Shown: positions 8,524 to 17,647, counted from the stretch's first letter. The stretch is 64,000 nt of DNA from Pseudomonas rhodesiae (GCF_007858255.1 NZ_VFEU01000007.1:1-64000); one strand, 5' to 3'. Translations and numbers: made by a program. Notes: generated by a model from the letters alone, not told the origin.

Positions 8524-10266
8524 TCAGTAGAGCAGCGAGCGTGGCTGAGTGCGATGACGCTGTTGGCGTAACCACAGACCCCACGCTATCAGACATAGCG
8601 TCACGGGCACCGTAACGATCAACCCCAGCTTGATCATGAGTTCCAGGCGATGCACTGACTCGTATGCCTGGGTTTTCAGCGCGTGCAATTCCATGGGTAG
8701 ACGCAGCCGCTCCTTGTTGAGGGCTTGCAGCTGGGTGTTAGGGTCCACCGCTTGGGTGCCGAGGCTGGTTGTGGGAGGGGTCAGCAGTTGCCACTCCTGC
8801 TCGGTTCGCTGAAGGCGTCGTTCCAATTCGGTCGCTTTCTCGCGGTAAGACTGTGCGGCCCTATCGCGCATCGTGTGCAACGCACTTGGCGCGGGGTTCG
8901 TCACCACCCGAGGGCGGAGGCTGGCGAGGGGTTCAAGCATGGACAAGTTATCCAGCGTATTCAAAATAAACATCATGTTGCCGCCAGGCGCCGTGCTGAC
9001 CTCATCCATCAGTAAATCGGTGTCCGCCACCACCACCACATGGATGCGCTCGGCTTTTTGCAAACCGGGTGGTTGTCCCTTGATGCCATTGGGAAATGCC
9101 GAATAGGCCGGACCTTCGATACGTGCTGCAAGGGTATGACGTTGGGCGTGCTGAGACATTTCGTCGGTCAGTGCATCGAATTTGAGCGCCGAGGCGAATC
9201 GCTCGGTTTCCAGCAATGCAGACTGCCAGGAGCTTTGCAGGAGAGGGGTGAAGGTGGTGCGACTTTTCATACGCGGCGAAAGGGCACCGCTGCTCGATAC
9301 CGTAACCGTATTGAGTTTCCAGCTACTGAAATCACTGGGGTTCATTGCCTCATGCGGCAGGTTCAATCTAGCCGGATGGCGCACGGCTGGTTTCCCGGGG
9401 CCGGTGACCACCGAGGAAGCATAGAGATGATCGATCAGCAGTTTGTCGGGGAATACTTGAATGCCCCATGCCGTGAGCATCTCGTCCAGGCGAGAGTTGG
9501 TGGGCAGGGCACCAGCGCCGTACTCGCTGATGGGGTCGATAAACATCAATAATCTGCCGCCCCTCAACGTAAATTGGTCTATCGCATACAGCGTGCGGTA
9601 AGACAGCGCGCGGGGTTGAACCACCATCAGTGTCTTGATGCTTGCAGGCACCTGTTCAAGGGTCGGCTCCAGATTGATCAGGTCGAAGTGGCGCTGCAGT
9701 TCCCCCATTAGACGCCCTGCGGATTCGCCCATGTCCAATCCGCTGAGCAGCCCGATTGTCCGGGGCTCTGGATGCTGCAGCTGGTAGATCAGGTGGTTGA
9801 TTTCATATTCGAGCAATGGCTCACGGTCCAGGCTGAATGCTCCGATTCGTTGTGCGCCATGACCCGCGCGGTTGCCGATCAACCCCAGAAACCCAGTTTG
9901 GTCGTCGAGACCATATAATGCGGCTTTGTAGGCGTCTTCTGAAAAAGGCGCAGGCTCAATCAGGTGCAGGTTGATCATGCCTCTTGCGGCTTTTTCATAT
10001 TCGCGGAGCAAGTCTTCGATACGCTTGCCGTAACGATTCAACGCATACGTTCGTTTGGGGTTGTTGTGTGCATTGAAATAATACAAGTCCAACGGCACCT
10101 CCAATGACACAAGTAAATCCTGCGTTGGTGGCGATAGGGTATGGATTTTGTGTTGCGTAAAGTCCCAGCGAAGCTCGGGAAGTTTGGCTGTCCAAACAAG
10201 GTTTAATGCAAGAAATAACAAAAAAATGACGACGAGTGTCATGCCGGTGCGCAGAGTGGAACGCAT
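8524..10266 (-). CDS. GldG-like ABC-transport auxiliary protein
   Basis: 580-residue protein with an N-terminal membrane anchor (TLVVIFLLFLALNLVW, residues 10-25), a large extracytoplasmic part and a C-terminal helix near 545-565 (GLIVTVPVTLCLIAWGLWL). This is the layout of the GldG/ABC_transp_aux family. Family-like blocks include FTQHKIHTLSPPTQDLL, LLREYEKAARG, YEINHLIYQL and RTIGLLSGLDM. A charged, coiled-coil-prone stretch (residues about 480-530) precedes the last helix. It is the last gene of a three-gene operon, 15 bases after the permease. In Bacteroidetes GldAFG supports gliding; in pseudomonads the role is unknown and gliding should not be assumed. Confidence 0.82.
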   Translation of the reverse strand: MRSTLRTGMTLVVIFLLFLALNLVWTAKLPELRWDFTQHKIHTLSPPTQDLLVSLEVPLDLYYFNAHNNPKRTYALNRYGKRIEDLLREYEKAARGMINLHLIEPAPFSEDAYKAALYGLDDQTGFLGLIGNRAGHGAQRIGAFSLDREPLLEYEINHLIYQLQHPEPRTIGLLSGLDMGESAGRLMGELQRHFDLINLEPTLEQVPASIKTLMVVQPRALSYRTLYAIDQFTLRGGRLLMFIDPISEYGAGALPTNSRLDEMLTAWGIQVFPDKLLIDHLYASSVVTGPGKPAVRHPARLNLPHEAMNPSDFSSWKLNTVTVSSSGALSPRMKSRTTFTPLLQSSWQSALLETERFASALKFDALTDEMSQHAQRHTLAARIEGPAYSAFPNGIKGQPPGLQKAERIHVVVVADTDLLMDEVSTAPGGNMMFILNTLDNLSMLEPLASLRPRVVTNPAPSALHTMRDRAAQSYREKATELERRLQRTEQEWQLLTPPTTSLGTQAVDPNTQLQALNKERLRLPMELHALKTQAYESVHRLELMIKLGLIVTVPVTLCLIAWGLWLRQQRHRTQPRSLLY

Positions 10267-10281
10267 GCAGGGCTTTCCTTC

Positions 10282-11007
10282 TCAGCGGAGTTTGTAGTTG
10301 AGTGTGACAATCGTCGCAGTGAGAAAGGCAACGATCATGCTGACGAAATAAAGACTGTCATGAAGCGTAAACTTTCCATGGTCGATTGTGCTGAATCTCG
10401 ACTGTGGATTAAGGGCGCTTAAACTGTCGATAATCCAAATAGGGGCTTGGCGCTCCAGAGCGTCTACCCATGAAGAAAGGGCAGTGGCTGCCAGTAATAA
10501 ACCTATCGTCAATATAAAAATAACCACACGTTGACGTGCCAACGTACACACAAAGCAACCGACGGATAGGTAGCTTCCCGCCAATAACCAGCTCGCCGCG
10601 AATTGCGAGGCGATGAGGCCATTATCGGCGCTACCCAGGTAATTGGCGGCGACGACCAGAGGGAAGCTGAGGATCAATGCCGTGCCTGCCACGACCCAGG
10701 CGGCGATGAACTTGCCGATCACCCGTTCGGCGGCCGTGATGGGTAATGCGCTCATAAGGTCGGCAAAACCGGGATCGGCCTCATCTGACCAGAGTCGTAT
10801 GGTCAACGCCGGTATCAGCAATAGATAGAGCCAGGGGTGCCACTGGAAAAACACCAGCAGGTCACCACTGTCCTGTTCCACCCAGCGGTGAAGATACAAC
10901 CCCGCCATGGTGGACAGGGCTAGAAACAGCGCAATGCTGAGATAGGTCGCGGGCGAAGAGGCATAGTTGGCGAGTTGGCGCTTGAAAATAACCGGCAGCA
11001 GCTTCAA
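10282..11007 (-). CDS. GldF-like ABC-2 permease (TTG start)
   Basis: About 241 residues with six predicted membrane helices, in the ABC-2/GldF permease fold. An ATG exists at 11085, but that extension lies inside the ATPase gene and reads as unrelated sequence. A TTG at 11007 overlaps the ATPase stop (CATTGA) and is preceded by AGGAGAGG at 4 bases. It gives LKLLPVIFKRQLANYASSPA, a typical amphipathic permease N-terminus. The pattern indicates translational coupling to the ATPase. Conserved-looking features are the LWSDEADPGFADLMSALPITAAERVIGKF cytoplasmic loop region (residues about 75-105; written here in pieces: LWSDEADPGFADLMSALP). The substrate is unknown. Confidence 0.82.
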   Translation of the reverse strand: MKLLPVIFKRQLANYASSPATYLSIALFLALSTMAGLYLHRWVEQDSGDLLVFFQWHPWLYLLLIPALTIRLWSDEADPGFADLMSALPITAAERVIGKFIAAWVVAGTALILSFPLVVAANYLGSADNGLIASQFAASWLLAGSYLSVGCFVCTLARQRVVIFILTIGLLLAATALSSWVDALERQAPIWIIDSLSALNPQSRFSTIDHGKFTLHDSLYFVSMIVAFLTATIVTLNYKLR

Positions 11008-11930
11008 TGGGACCTCTCCTGGCTCAGTTGCTGAACCACATCGTTCACGCGACCGGGCTCCAGGTTCAATGTGTTGATTTTCCAACGGCGGTTGGCAATG
11101 AGCGTGTGTATATGGGGATAGATGGCATGCCCAGGCATGGCCAGAACGGTGACCGTGCCAGGCGCGTGGCGATGTTCCTCAATGCCGGCGACGCCGGGTA
11201 ATACCGCCAAGGCCAGTAAGTCCAAAGGGGTGTCGGCCGAGAGGGTGACGGCCTGGAAGTGACGGGAACTGCGTTGCAAATCGGGCAGGGGCGTGTCGGC
11301 TACCAAGCGACTATCAGCGATGAGCAATGCTCGCGTACAGAGTTCGGCCAACTCTTCACTGTTGCGAGAGGAGATGATGACCGTCATCTCCTGCACGAGC
11401 GAACGGATAAACGCCTTGAGTGATAGTGCCTGATCCGCCGCAAGTCCCGCAGTCGGCTCGTCCAATAGCAGCACTGCGGGCGAATGCAGGATGGCCTGGG
11501 CGACGGACACCCTACGTTTGGTGCATGCGCAGAGCGCGTCGAGGGGTGCATTGAGGGCTGGGTACAAATCCAGTCGTGTCACCGCTTGTTCCACCCGAGC
11601 GCGTTTTTCGGCTCCGTGGTAACCACGTATGGCGGCGATATAGTTGAGAAATGCTTTAACGGACATCGTCGGGTGACTGAGGTCCTTAAAACGTTGGTAG
11701 CCGATAACTTGCTTGGCTTTATGTGGATAGGTTTGCGCGTTGATGCCGTCGATGTGTATGTGCCCGCCGGTGGGTTGCGTCGAACCGGATAGCAGGTTCA
11801 AAAGCATGGTCTTAACATCAGGCCCCTCGCCAAATAATCCTAGGCACTCTTGCTGACGGGCGTTGAATGAAAAATCGCTGATGATATTTTTCTTGTTCAG
11901 GGTTTTTGTCAGATTGCTTATTTCGATCAT
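11004..11930 (-). CDS. GldA-like ABC ATPase with degenerate nucleotide-binding motifs
   Basis: 308 residues with the overall layout of a GldA/CcmA-type ABC ATPase. Walker B is intact (AVLLLDEPTAGL, residues about 155-166). Other motifs are not. The Walker A position reads GEGPDVKT, with Val in place of the glycine before the Lys. The signature motif reads LCACTKRRVSVAQ instead of LSxGxxQ. The D-loop reads GLAADQ rather than GLDP. The switch His is replaced in VIISSRNSEE. The frame is intact and coupled to the permease, so this is not a simple pseudogene. ATP hydrolysis may be weak or lost. It is the first gene of the operon and faces away from the unknown gene at 12153 across an AT-rich 222-bp region. 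Confidence 0.85.
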   Translation of the reverse strand: MIEISNLTKTLNKKNIISDFSFNARQQECLGLFGEGPDVKTMLLNLLSGSTQPTGGHIHIDGINAQTYPHKAKQVIGYQRFKDLSHPTMSVKAFLNYIAAIRGYHGAEKRARVEQAVTRLDLYPALNAPLDALCACTKRRVSVAQAILHSPAVLLLDEPTAGLAADQALSLKAFIRSLVQEMTVIISSRNSEELAELCTRALLIADSRLVADTPLPDLQRSSRHFQAVTLSADTPLDLLALAVLPGVAGIEEHRHAPGTVTVLAMPGHAIYPHIHTLIANRRWKINTLNLEPGRVNDVVQQLSQERSH

Positions 11931-12152
11931 TTTTTTACCGAATAAGTTTGGCGTGACGTAGGGCTAGGATTCAAAAAGGGTACGGTTAATACTCGTCCTT
12001 GGGAACGACGGTCCGCGTTAATAAGAAAAGTCCTACGTGCGTGCCAGGTGAGTCACTGAAACAATTGTTTTGTGTTTTAGATGCTTGTGTTGGTAGGTGT
12101 TTATTTGATGTTTATATAAACATCCGACTTTTTTAAATGAGGTCCGATTACT

Positions 12153-13154
12153 ATGATGCTTCTACGTACCCTTGTTCTTGAGCGCAACGGTCAGGATGCT
12201 CCGGTCAACGGCGCGCTGCTCTGTGGGTTCGCGGTAGGGCAGATCGCCTCTAACTTCCTTGTGTATAGTCTGGATGAGGAAGTTGAACCTGGGAGCTCCA
12301 GGGTTTATATCGCGGCGCTGCGCAAGAAACTCGAACGGTATTTCCTCAGCGGTGTTGAATCCAAGGAAGACTTGCAAATAGCCATGCATGTGTTCAAGCA
12401 GATTCTTATGTTGGCTGCGGCGTCAGGTACGAAAGCGGCCGGGGTCACCGAAACCCAGGTGCCTTATCATTTTGTCGATCTGAGGGGGTGTAAATTGCCG
12501 CCCGCGCGGCCTGAAGACCATCATTCGGTGACCATCAAGAAGGCGCTGGTGATGAAGGTGATCACTTTAGGCATGAATGCCTCCACACTGCCGGCGATCG
12601 AAAGCACCTCATTGATCGTGCCCTCCATTCGCTTTTCCTCCCAAATGATCTCCCCGCCCAAAGCGGCAAGCTCATCCGAAGCGGATGCTCAATCGGTGCT
12701 TGAACATTCTGTTGAAGAACCTCGACCGCTGCCTGTCGAGCCTCCCGAAACAGTCGTTCAGGCTGAGGCGCCCATCGCCAACGCGAAAGAACCTGAGCCG
12801 TCGTCGCCGCCGCCTTCGAAACTGCCTGCGCCGATGGAGCAAAGCGCACTGTTTGAAGTGGACAGCACATTGTCCAGTCTGGCCCGGGTCGCCCATGAGT
12901 TGACTCAACAGAAGCTCGCCGCGGCTGAGCGAGAGACCGCGTTGGAGCAGTGGCAGAATCGATTGTTGCAGGAGCAGAACCAGATCGGCGAGCAGGTCAA
13001 GGATCTGGAGCAGCGCACATTTCAACTGCGTGATCAGTCGCAGGACATCCAACGCAAGACCGAGACGCTGGCCGCGTTGAAGTCGCAATTGTCGGGCCTG
13101 CGTCATACGCTGCGGGGCATGTTGCATGAATTGGATCAGGCGTTGGATAGCTAG
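12153..13154 (+). CDS. conserved-looking protein of unknown function with coiled coil
   Basis: 333 residues, no signal peptide or clear membrane helix. Residues 1-90 look globular (GALLCGFAVGQIASNFLVYS, then SRVYIAALRKKLERYFL), as do about 105-175 (HFVDLRGCKLPPA, IKKALVMKVITLG). Residues about 185-240 are rich in Pro, Glu and Ser. Residues about 245-330 form a charged heptad-like coiled coil (LTQQKLAAAERETALEQ, QIGEQVKDLEQRTFQL). I do not recognise the family. The ATG at 12153 or 12156 follows ATGAGG. It is divergent from the degenerate ABC operon, so shared regulation or function is possible but unproven. Confidence 0.75.
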   Translation: MMLLRTLVLERNGQDAPVNGALLCGFAVGQIASNFLVYSLDEEVEPGSSRVYIAALRKKLERYFLSGVESKEDLQIAMHVFKQILMLAAASGTKAAGVTETQVPYHFVDLRGCKLPPARPEDHHSVTIKKALVMKVITLGMNASTLPAIESTSLIVPSIRFSSQMISPPKAASSSEADAQSVLEHSVEEPRPLPVEPPETVVQAEAPIANAKEPEPSSPPPSKLPAPMEQSALFEVDSTLSSLARVAHELTQQKLAAAERETALEQWQNRLLQEQNQIGEQVKDLEQRTFQLRDQSQDIQRKTETLAALKSQLSGLRHTLRGMLHELDQALDS

Positions 13155-13271
13155 GAGTGAACGGCCCTGGCTACTTTCTTCGGTTCATTTATCATCAAGC
13201 GCAGCCCGCCGACGCCAGGGCCACCCCCTGGTGCATCGGTGTTTATGGATATTGCCTGGGGATGCGAGCGT

Positions 13272-13745
13272 TTGAGTACCAAGCTGATCACCAAAGAAGG
13301 TCATGAGGCGCTGAAAAAAGAGCTGGATTACCTGTGGCGCGAGAAGCGCCCGGATACCACGCGCAAAGTGACATGGGCGGCGTCGCTGGGGGACCGCAGC
13401 GAAAACGCCGATTATCAGTACAACAAAAAACTGCTGCGTGAGATCGATCGCCGTGTGCGCTACCTGCGCAAGCGTCTTGAAGACATGCGCGTGGTGGAAT
13501 ACGCACCGGAGCAGGAAGGCAAGGTGTTCTTCGGTGCTTGGGTTGAGATTGAAAACGAGCAGGGCGAAACCAAGCGTTTTCGCATTGTCGGCTATGACGA
13601 AATTTATGAGCGGATGGATTACATCTCCATCGATTCGCCGATGGCCCGTGCTCTGTTGCGCAAGCAAGTCGACGATGAGGCCATCGTGCAGACGCCAACG
13701 GGCGAGGTGTGCTGGTGGATCACCGCGATCGAGTATGAGAAGTGA
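13272..13745 (+). CDS. greB: transcription elongation factor GreB (TTG start)
   Basis: GreB inserts its N-terminal coiled coil into the RNA polymerase secondary channel and triggers cleavage of backtracked transcripts. The sequence has the acidic-tip region of GreB (SLGDRSENADYQYNKKLLREID) split here as SLGDRSENADYQYNKK and LLREIDRRVRYLRKRLE, plus the C-terminal FKBP-like domain ending VCWWITAIEYEK. The frame is open from ATG 13239, but a TTG at 13272 preceded by GGGGATG gives LSTKLITKEGHEALKKEL. That matches the usual GreB N-terminus and its length (157 residues against 158 in E. coli). It is a single gene, convergent with the ABC permease gene. Confidence 0.93.
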   Translation: MSTKLITKEGHEALKKELDYLWREKRPDTTRKVTWAASLGDRSENADYQYNKKLLREIDRRVRYLRKRLEDMRVVEYAPEQEGKVFFGAWVEIENEQGETKRFRIVGYDEIYERMDYISIDSPMARALLRKQVDDEAIVQTPTGEVCWWITAIEYEK

Positions 13746-13750
13746 AAATA

Positions 13751-13771
13751 ACAGGCCCGCCGAGCGGGCCT
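13751..13771. terminator. hairpin between convergent greB and ABC permease genes
   Basis: CAGGCCCGC, a 3-base loop and GCGGGCCTG. On the minus strand the stem is followed by TTATTTT, so it mainly suits termination of the permease operon. Confidence 0.7.
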
Positions 13772-13779
13772 GAGTTGTC

Positions 13780-16293
13780 TCAGCCTTCGCGCAGCACCGT
13801 CAGCGGGCTGGCATTGAGTGCGCGGCGGGTGCCGAAGACGCCTGCGCCGCCAATCAACACGGCACCGATGACGGGCAGCAGCAACAGCCACGGATGAGGC
13901 TGCCAGACCAGGTCGAATGCATAGCGGTATAGCGCCCAGGTCACCAGTTCAGTGCCCAGTGCCGCCAACAGTCCGCTCGCGGCGCCCAGTAACCCGAATT
14001 CGATGCGCCTGGCTTTGACCAGTAACTTGCGTTCGGCTCCCAACGCGCGCAGCAGCGCACCCTGGCGGATGCGCTCATCCAGCGTCGCTTGCAGGCCGGA
14101 GAACAGCACGGCCATCCCGGCGGCCAATACAAACAACAGCACGTACTCCACGGCCAGCGTCACTTGCGCAAGGATGCTGCGCAATTGCTCCAGCAGCGCC
14201 TCCACCTGCAGGATGGTCACGGCCGGGAAGGCGCGGGCCAGGTCGACGATCTGCTGATCATGACCGGGGGGCAGGTAGAAGCTGGTCAGGTACGTGGTCG
14301 GCAGATTCTTCAATGTGCCAGGCTGGAAGATCATGAAGAAGTTGGGCTGGAAGTTATCCCAGTTGATGGTGCGCAGACTGGTGACCCGCGCTTCGCGATT
14401 TTCCCCACCTATCGTAAAGACCAAGTGGTCGTTGAGTTTGAGCTTGAGGCTTTCGGCCACCTTGGCCTCGACCGAGACGCCGGGAATACCATCGGAGGGT
14501 TGCTGGGACCACCAAGCGCCCGCCGTCAGGGCATTGCCCGGCGGCACGTCGGCGGCCCATGTCAGGCTGAGGTCGCGTTGCACGGCGCGGTCGCCACTGG
14601 AGTCCTTGCTGACGATCTCCTGCACCGGTTCGCCGTTGATGCTGATCAGCCGCCCCGGCACCACCGGGTACAGCGGTGCCGATTGCGCCTGGACTTCCAG
14701 CAGGCGTGCGCCGAAAGCATCTTTGTCGGCCGGCAGGATGTTCAAGGCAAAATAATTGGGTGCATCTTTGGGCAACTGGTTTTGCCAGGTGTCGAGCAAC
14801 TCGCCGCGCAGCAGGGCGATCAAGCCCATGGACAGCAGGATCAGACCGAATGCCAGGGCCTGACCGGCTGCGGCCAGCGGGTGGCGCAGCAATTGGCCCA
14901 GGCCCAGGCGCCAGGGCAGAGTCGCACCGGCCAACAGCCGATGCAGACTTTGCAACAGCAGCAAGAGCAAGCCGCCGAGCACCAATGCGGCCACCACGCC
15001 ACCTCCCAGCAAGGCGAAGGTGAGCACCAGGTCGAGGCTCAGACGCCACATGATCAGGCCCAAGGCGAACAGCGCAGCACCGTAGACCATCCAGGTACTG
15101 GACGGGATGGGCAGCAGATCGCGGCGCAATACCCGCAGCGGCGGGACGCGCCCTAGCGCGGCCAACGGCGGCAAGGCGAAGCCCGCGAGCGCGACCAGCC
15201 CGGTGCCGATTCCTGCCACGGCCGGCAACAGCCCGCCAGGTGGCACATCCGCCGGCAGCAGATCCCGCAGAAAATAAAACAGACCGAACTGCGCCAGCCA
15301 GCCGAGGAGAGCGCCAGCGAGACTGGCCAGCAGGCCCAGTACGCTCAATTGCAGACTGAACAACAACATGGCTTCGCGGCGCGACAATCCCAGGCAACGC
15401 AACAGCGCGCTGGCGTCAAAGCGTCGCGTGGCAAAGCGGTTGGCCGACAAGGCCACCGCCACCCCCGCCAATAGAACGGCCACCAGGCTGGCCATGTTCA
15501 GGTAGCGTTCGGCCTTGCCCAGGGCGCCGCCGATCTGCTGGTTGCCATCGCGGGAATCCTGCAAGCGCTGGTTGGCGGCGAGGCCGGGCTTGATCAGGTC
15601 ACGATAGGTTTGCAGCGCCGTACCGCCCTGGGGCGCGCGCCACAGTTCGCGGTAGCTGACGCGGCTGCCGGGCTGTACCACGCCGGTGGCTTGCAGGTCG
15701 GCGAGGTTGATCATCACCCTGGGGGTGAGGCTGTAGAAATTGCCGGCGCGGTCCGGTTCATAGGTGAGCACCCGCGCCAGGCGCAGGGTTTTCATGCCCA
15801 CGTCGATGCTGTCGCCGACTTTTAGGTCGAGGGCCGTCAGCAGCCGCGCTTCTACCCAGGCTTCGCCGGGTTTCGGGCCGCCGCCTGGGGTTTCCTCGGC
15901 AAAGGGCGCGGCGGCACTCTTGAGCGCGCCACGCAGCGGGTACTGCTCGTTGACCGCCTTGATGCTGGAGAGCTGGATACCATTGTCGGTGGCAATCACG
16001 CTGGAAAATTCCACCACCCGGGCATGATCCAGGCCCAGCTCGGTACCGGACTTGATTTGCTCAGGGCGGGCGGGCGAGCTGCCTTCCAGCACCAGATCGG
16101 CACCGAGGAACTCGGTGGCGCGCAGTAGCATGGCGCCGTTGAGGCGGGCGCCGAAGTAGCCGATGGCGGTGCTGGCGGCCACGGCGACCAGCAGGGCGAA
16201 GAACAGCACGCGCAATTCGCCGGCACGGGCATCGCGCAGTAATTGGCGCAGGGCAAGGCTGAACAGACGCAACAGCGGCAAACGTGCCATCAA
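13780..16293 (-). CDS. FtsX-type ABC permease (YbbP-like)
   Basis: 837 residues. There is one N-terminal membrane helix (VLFFALLVAVAASTAIGYF, residues about 29-47), a large periplasmic domain, then clusters of membrane helices characteristic of MacB/FtsX-type exporters (around residues 265-430, 475-500 and 715-830). A second periplasmic region lies near 510-690. It corresponds to E. coli YbbP, the permease partner of YbbA. It overlaps the ATPase stop by 4 bases, so the two are translationally coupled. The adjacent divergent tesA is the same arrangement as E. coli tesA-ybbA-ybbP, which supports orthology. The substrate is not established. Confidence 0.9.
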   Translation of the reverse strand: MMARLPLLRLFSLALRQLLRDARAGELRVLFFALLVAVAASTAIGYFGARLNGAMLLRATEFLGADLVLEGSSPARPEQIKSGTELGLDHARVVEFSSVIATDNGIQLSSIKAVNEQYPLRGALKSAAAPFAEETPGGGPKPGEAWVEARLLTALDLKVGDSIDVGMKTLRLARVLTYEPDRAGNFYSLTPRVMINLADLQATGVVQPGSRVSYRELWRAPQGGTALQTYRDLIKPGLAANQRLQDSRDGNQQIGGALGKAERYLNMASLVAVLLAGVAVALSANRFATRRFDASALLRCLGLSRREAMLLFSLQLSVLGLLASLAGALLGWLAQFGLFYFLRDLLPADVPPGGLLPAVAGIGTGLVALAGFALPPLAALGRVPPLRVLRRDLLPIPSSTWMVYGAALFALGLIMWRLSLDLVLTFALLGGGVVAALVLGGLLLLLLQSLHRLLAGATLPWRLGLGQLLRHPLAAAGQALAFGLILLSMGLIALLRGELLDTWQNQLPKDAPNYFALNILPADKDAFGARLLEVQAQSAPLYPVVPGRLISINGEPVQEIVSKDSSGDRAVQRDLSLTWAADVPPGNALTAGAWWSQQPSDGIPGVSVEAKVAESLKLKLNDHLVFTIGGENREARVTSLRTINWDNFQPNFFMIFQPGTLKNLPTTYLTSFYLPPGHDQQIVDLARAFPAVTILQVEALLEQLRSILAQVTLAVEYVLLFVLAAGMAVLFSGLQATLDERIRQGALLRALGAERKLLVKARRIEFGLLGAASGLLAALGTELVTWALYRYAFDLVWQPHPWLLLLPVIGAVLIGGAGVFGTRRALNASPLTVLREG

Positions 16294-16973
16294 GGCTCCA
16301 GGGGCGCGACCATCAGGCCGGCTTCAAGGCGGATCAAGCGTCGGCAACGGTGGGCCAGGCGCTCGTCGTGGGTGACCAGCACCAGGGTCGTGCCGCTCTC
16401 TTTATTGAGTTCGAACAGCAGATCGCTGATGCGCTCGCCGGTGTGGCTGTCGAGGTTGCCGGTAGGTTCATCGGCGAACAGCACGTCGGGCTCGGCGGCG
16501 AACGCTCGAGCAATCGCCACCCGTTGCTGTTCGCCACCGGACAACTGACGGGGAGAGTGGGTCAGGCGTTGCCCCAGGCCCACGCGCTCAAGCAAGTGCC
16601 TGGCGCGTTCGCGGGCGTCTTTGCGGCCGTCCAGTTCCAGCGGCAGCATGACGTTTTCCAGCGCATTGAGGCTGTCGAGCAATTGAAAGGATTGGAAGAC
16701 GAAGCCCACATGCTCGGCGCGGATGCGCGCCCGTTGGTCTTCGTCCAGGCGGCTCAGGGCTTGCCCGGCGAGGGTGACTTCGCCGCCGCTGGGCAGGTCG
16801 AGGCCGGCCAGCAGGCCCAAGAGTGTGGATTTGCCGGAACCGGAACTGCCGACGATAGCCAGGCTGTCGCCCTTGTTCAGTTCCAGGCTCAGTTCGTGCA
16901 GGATAGTCAGTTCACCTTCCGCGCTGGGAACCACTTTGCTAAGGTTCCGCGCGGTGAGAATGCTTGCGCCCAT
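16290..16973 (-). CDS. ABC transporter ATPase (YbbA-like)
   Basis: 227-residue MacB/LolD-type ATPase with every motif intact: Walker A GSSGSGKST, Q-loop VFQSFQLLD, signature LSGGEQQRVAIARAF, Walker B VLFADEPTGNLD and switch His in LVLVTHDERLAHR. The open frame extends to 17270, but MGASILTARNLSK at 16973 is the family N-terminus, and the longer version would run into tesA. The start codon lies only 11 bases from the divergent tesA start. It couples by a 4-base overlap to the permease gene. Confidence 0.93.
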   Translation of the reverse strand: MGASILTARNLSKVVPSAEGELTILHELSLELNKGDSLAIVGSSGSGKSTLLGLLAGLDLPSGGEVTLAGQALSRLDEDQRARIRAEHVGFVFQSFQLLDSLNALENVMLPLELDGRKDARERARHLLERVGLGQRLTHSPRQLSGGEQQRVAIARAFAAEPDVLFADEPTGNLDSHTGERISDLLFELNKESGTTLVLVTHDERLAHRCRRLIRLEAGLMVAPLEP

Positions 16974-16983
16974 GGAGAATCCG

Positions 16984-17589
16984 ATGCGAATGTGGTTTTT
17001 GAGTGCTGGCCTGGCCTTGATGTGCATGGCCCAGAACGCAGCGGCGGGTACAGTCCTGATCGTTGGCGATAGTATCAGTGCCGGTTTCGGCCTGGATACC
17101 CGCAAAGGGTGGGTGGCGCTGCTGGAGCAACGGCTCAAGAACGAAGGGTTTGACGATACCGTGGTCAACGCTTCCATCAGTGGCGATACCAGTGCGGGAG
17201 GGCTTGCGCGGCTGCCGGCGGCGCTTGCAGCGCATAAGCCGGAGGTGGTGATCATTGAGCTGGGGGGCAACGACGGGCTGCGCGGTCAGCCGCCGGCGCA
17301 ATTGCAACAAAATCTTGCTTCGATGATTCAGCAGTCTCGGGACAGTGGAGCGAAGGTGTTGCTGCTCGGCATGCAGATCCCACCCAATTATGGAAAACGC
17401 TATGTCGAAGCCTTTAATAAGGTGTTCGGCGATGTGGCGCAGGAAAAAAAGGTGCCGCTGGTGCCGTTTTTCCTGGAGGGCGTGGGAGGGCATCCCGAGC
17501 TGATGCAGGCCGACGGTCTGCACCCGGCGGTCGGTGCTCAGGACAAGTTGCTGGAAAATGTCTGGCCATCGCTCAAACCGCTGTTATGA
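16984..17589 (+). CDS. tesA: arylesterase / acyl-CoA thioesterase I
   Basis: 201-residue periplasmic SGNH hydrolase. The signal peptide is MRMWFLSAGLALMCMAQNAAA. Block I holds the nucleophile in VLIVGDSISAGFGL, block II is in SISGDTSAGG, block III is GGNDGLRG, and block V with the catalytic Asp and His is ADGLHPAVGA. ATG 16984 follows GGAGAATCC at a good distance; ATG 16972 and 16990 are alternatives. The enzyme hydrolyses acyl-CoA, short esters and lysophospholipids. Its start region nearly abuts the start of the ybbA-like gene on the other strand. Confidence 0.93.
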   Translation: MRMWFLSAGLALMCMAQNAAAGTVLIVGDSISAGFGLDTRKGWVALLEQRLKNEGFDDTVVNASISGDTSAGGLARLPAALAAHKPEVVIIELGGNDGLRGQPPAQLQQNLASMIQQSRDSGAKVLLLGMQIPPNYGKRYVEAFNKVFGDVAQEKKVPLVPFFLEGVGGHPELMQADGLHPAVGAQDKLLENVWPSLKPLL

Positions 17590-17647
17590 CGCTTTTCTAC
17601 CGGCAGGCTTTCGGCTAAGGTGGCGCCCCCTTGATTTGGAGCCCTCG

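Noticed and set aside
14089..15156. 355-codon plus-strand frame rich in Gln
   Set aside because: It is a shadow of the FtsX-type permease gene with a composition typical of antisense GC-rich frames.
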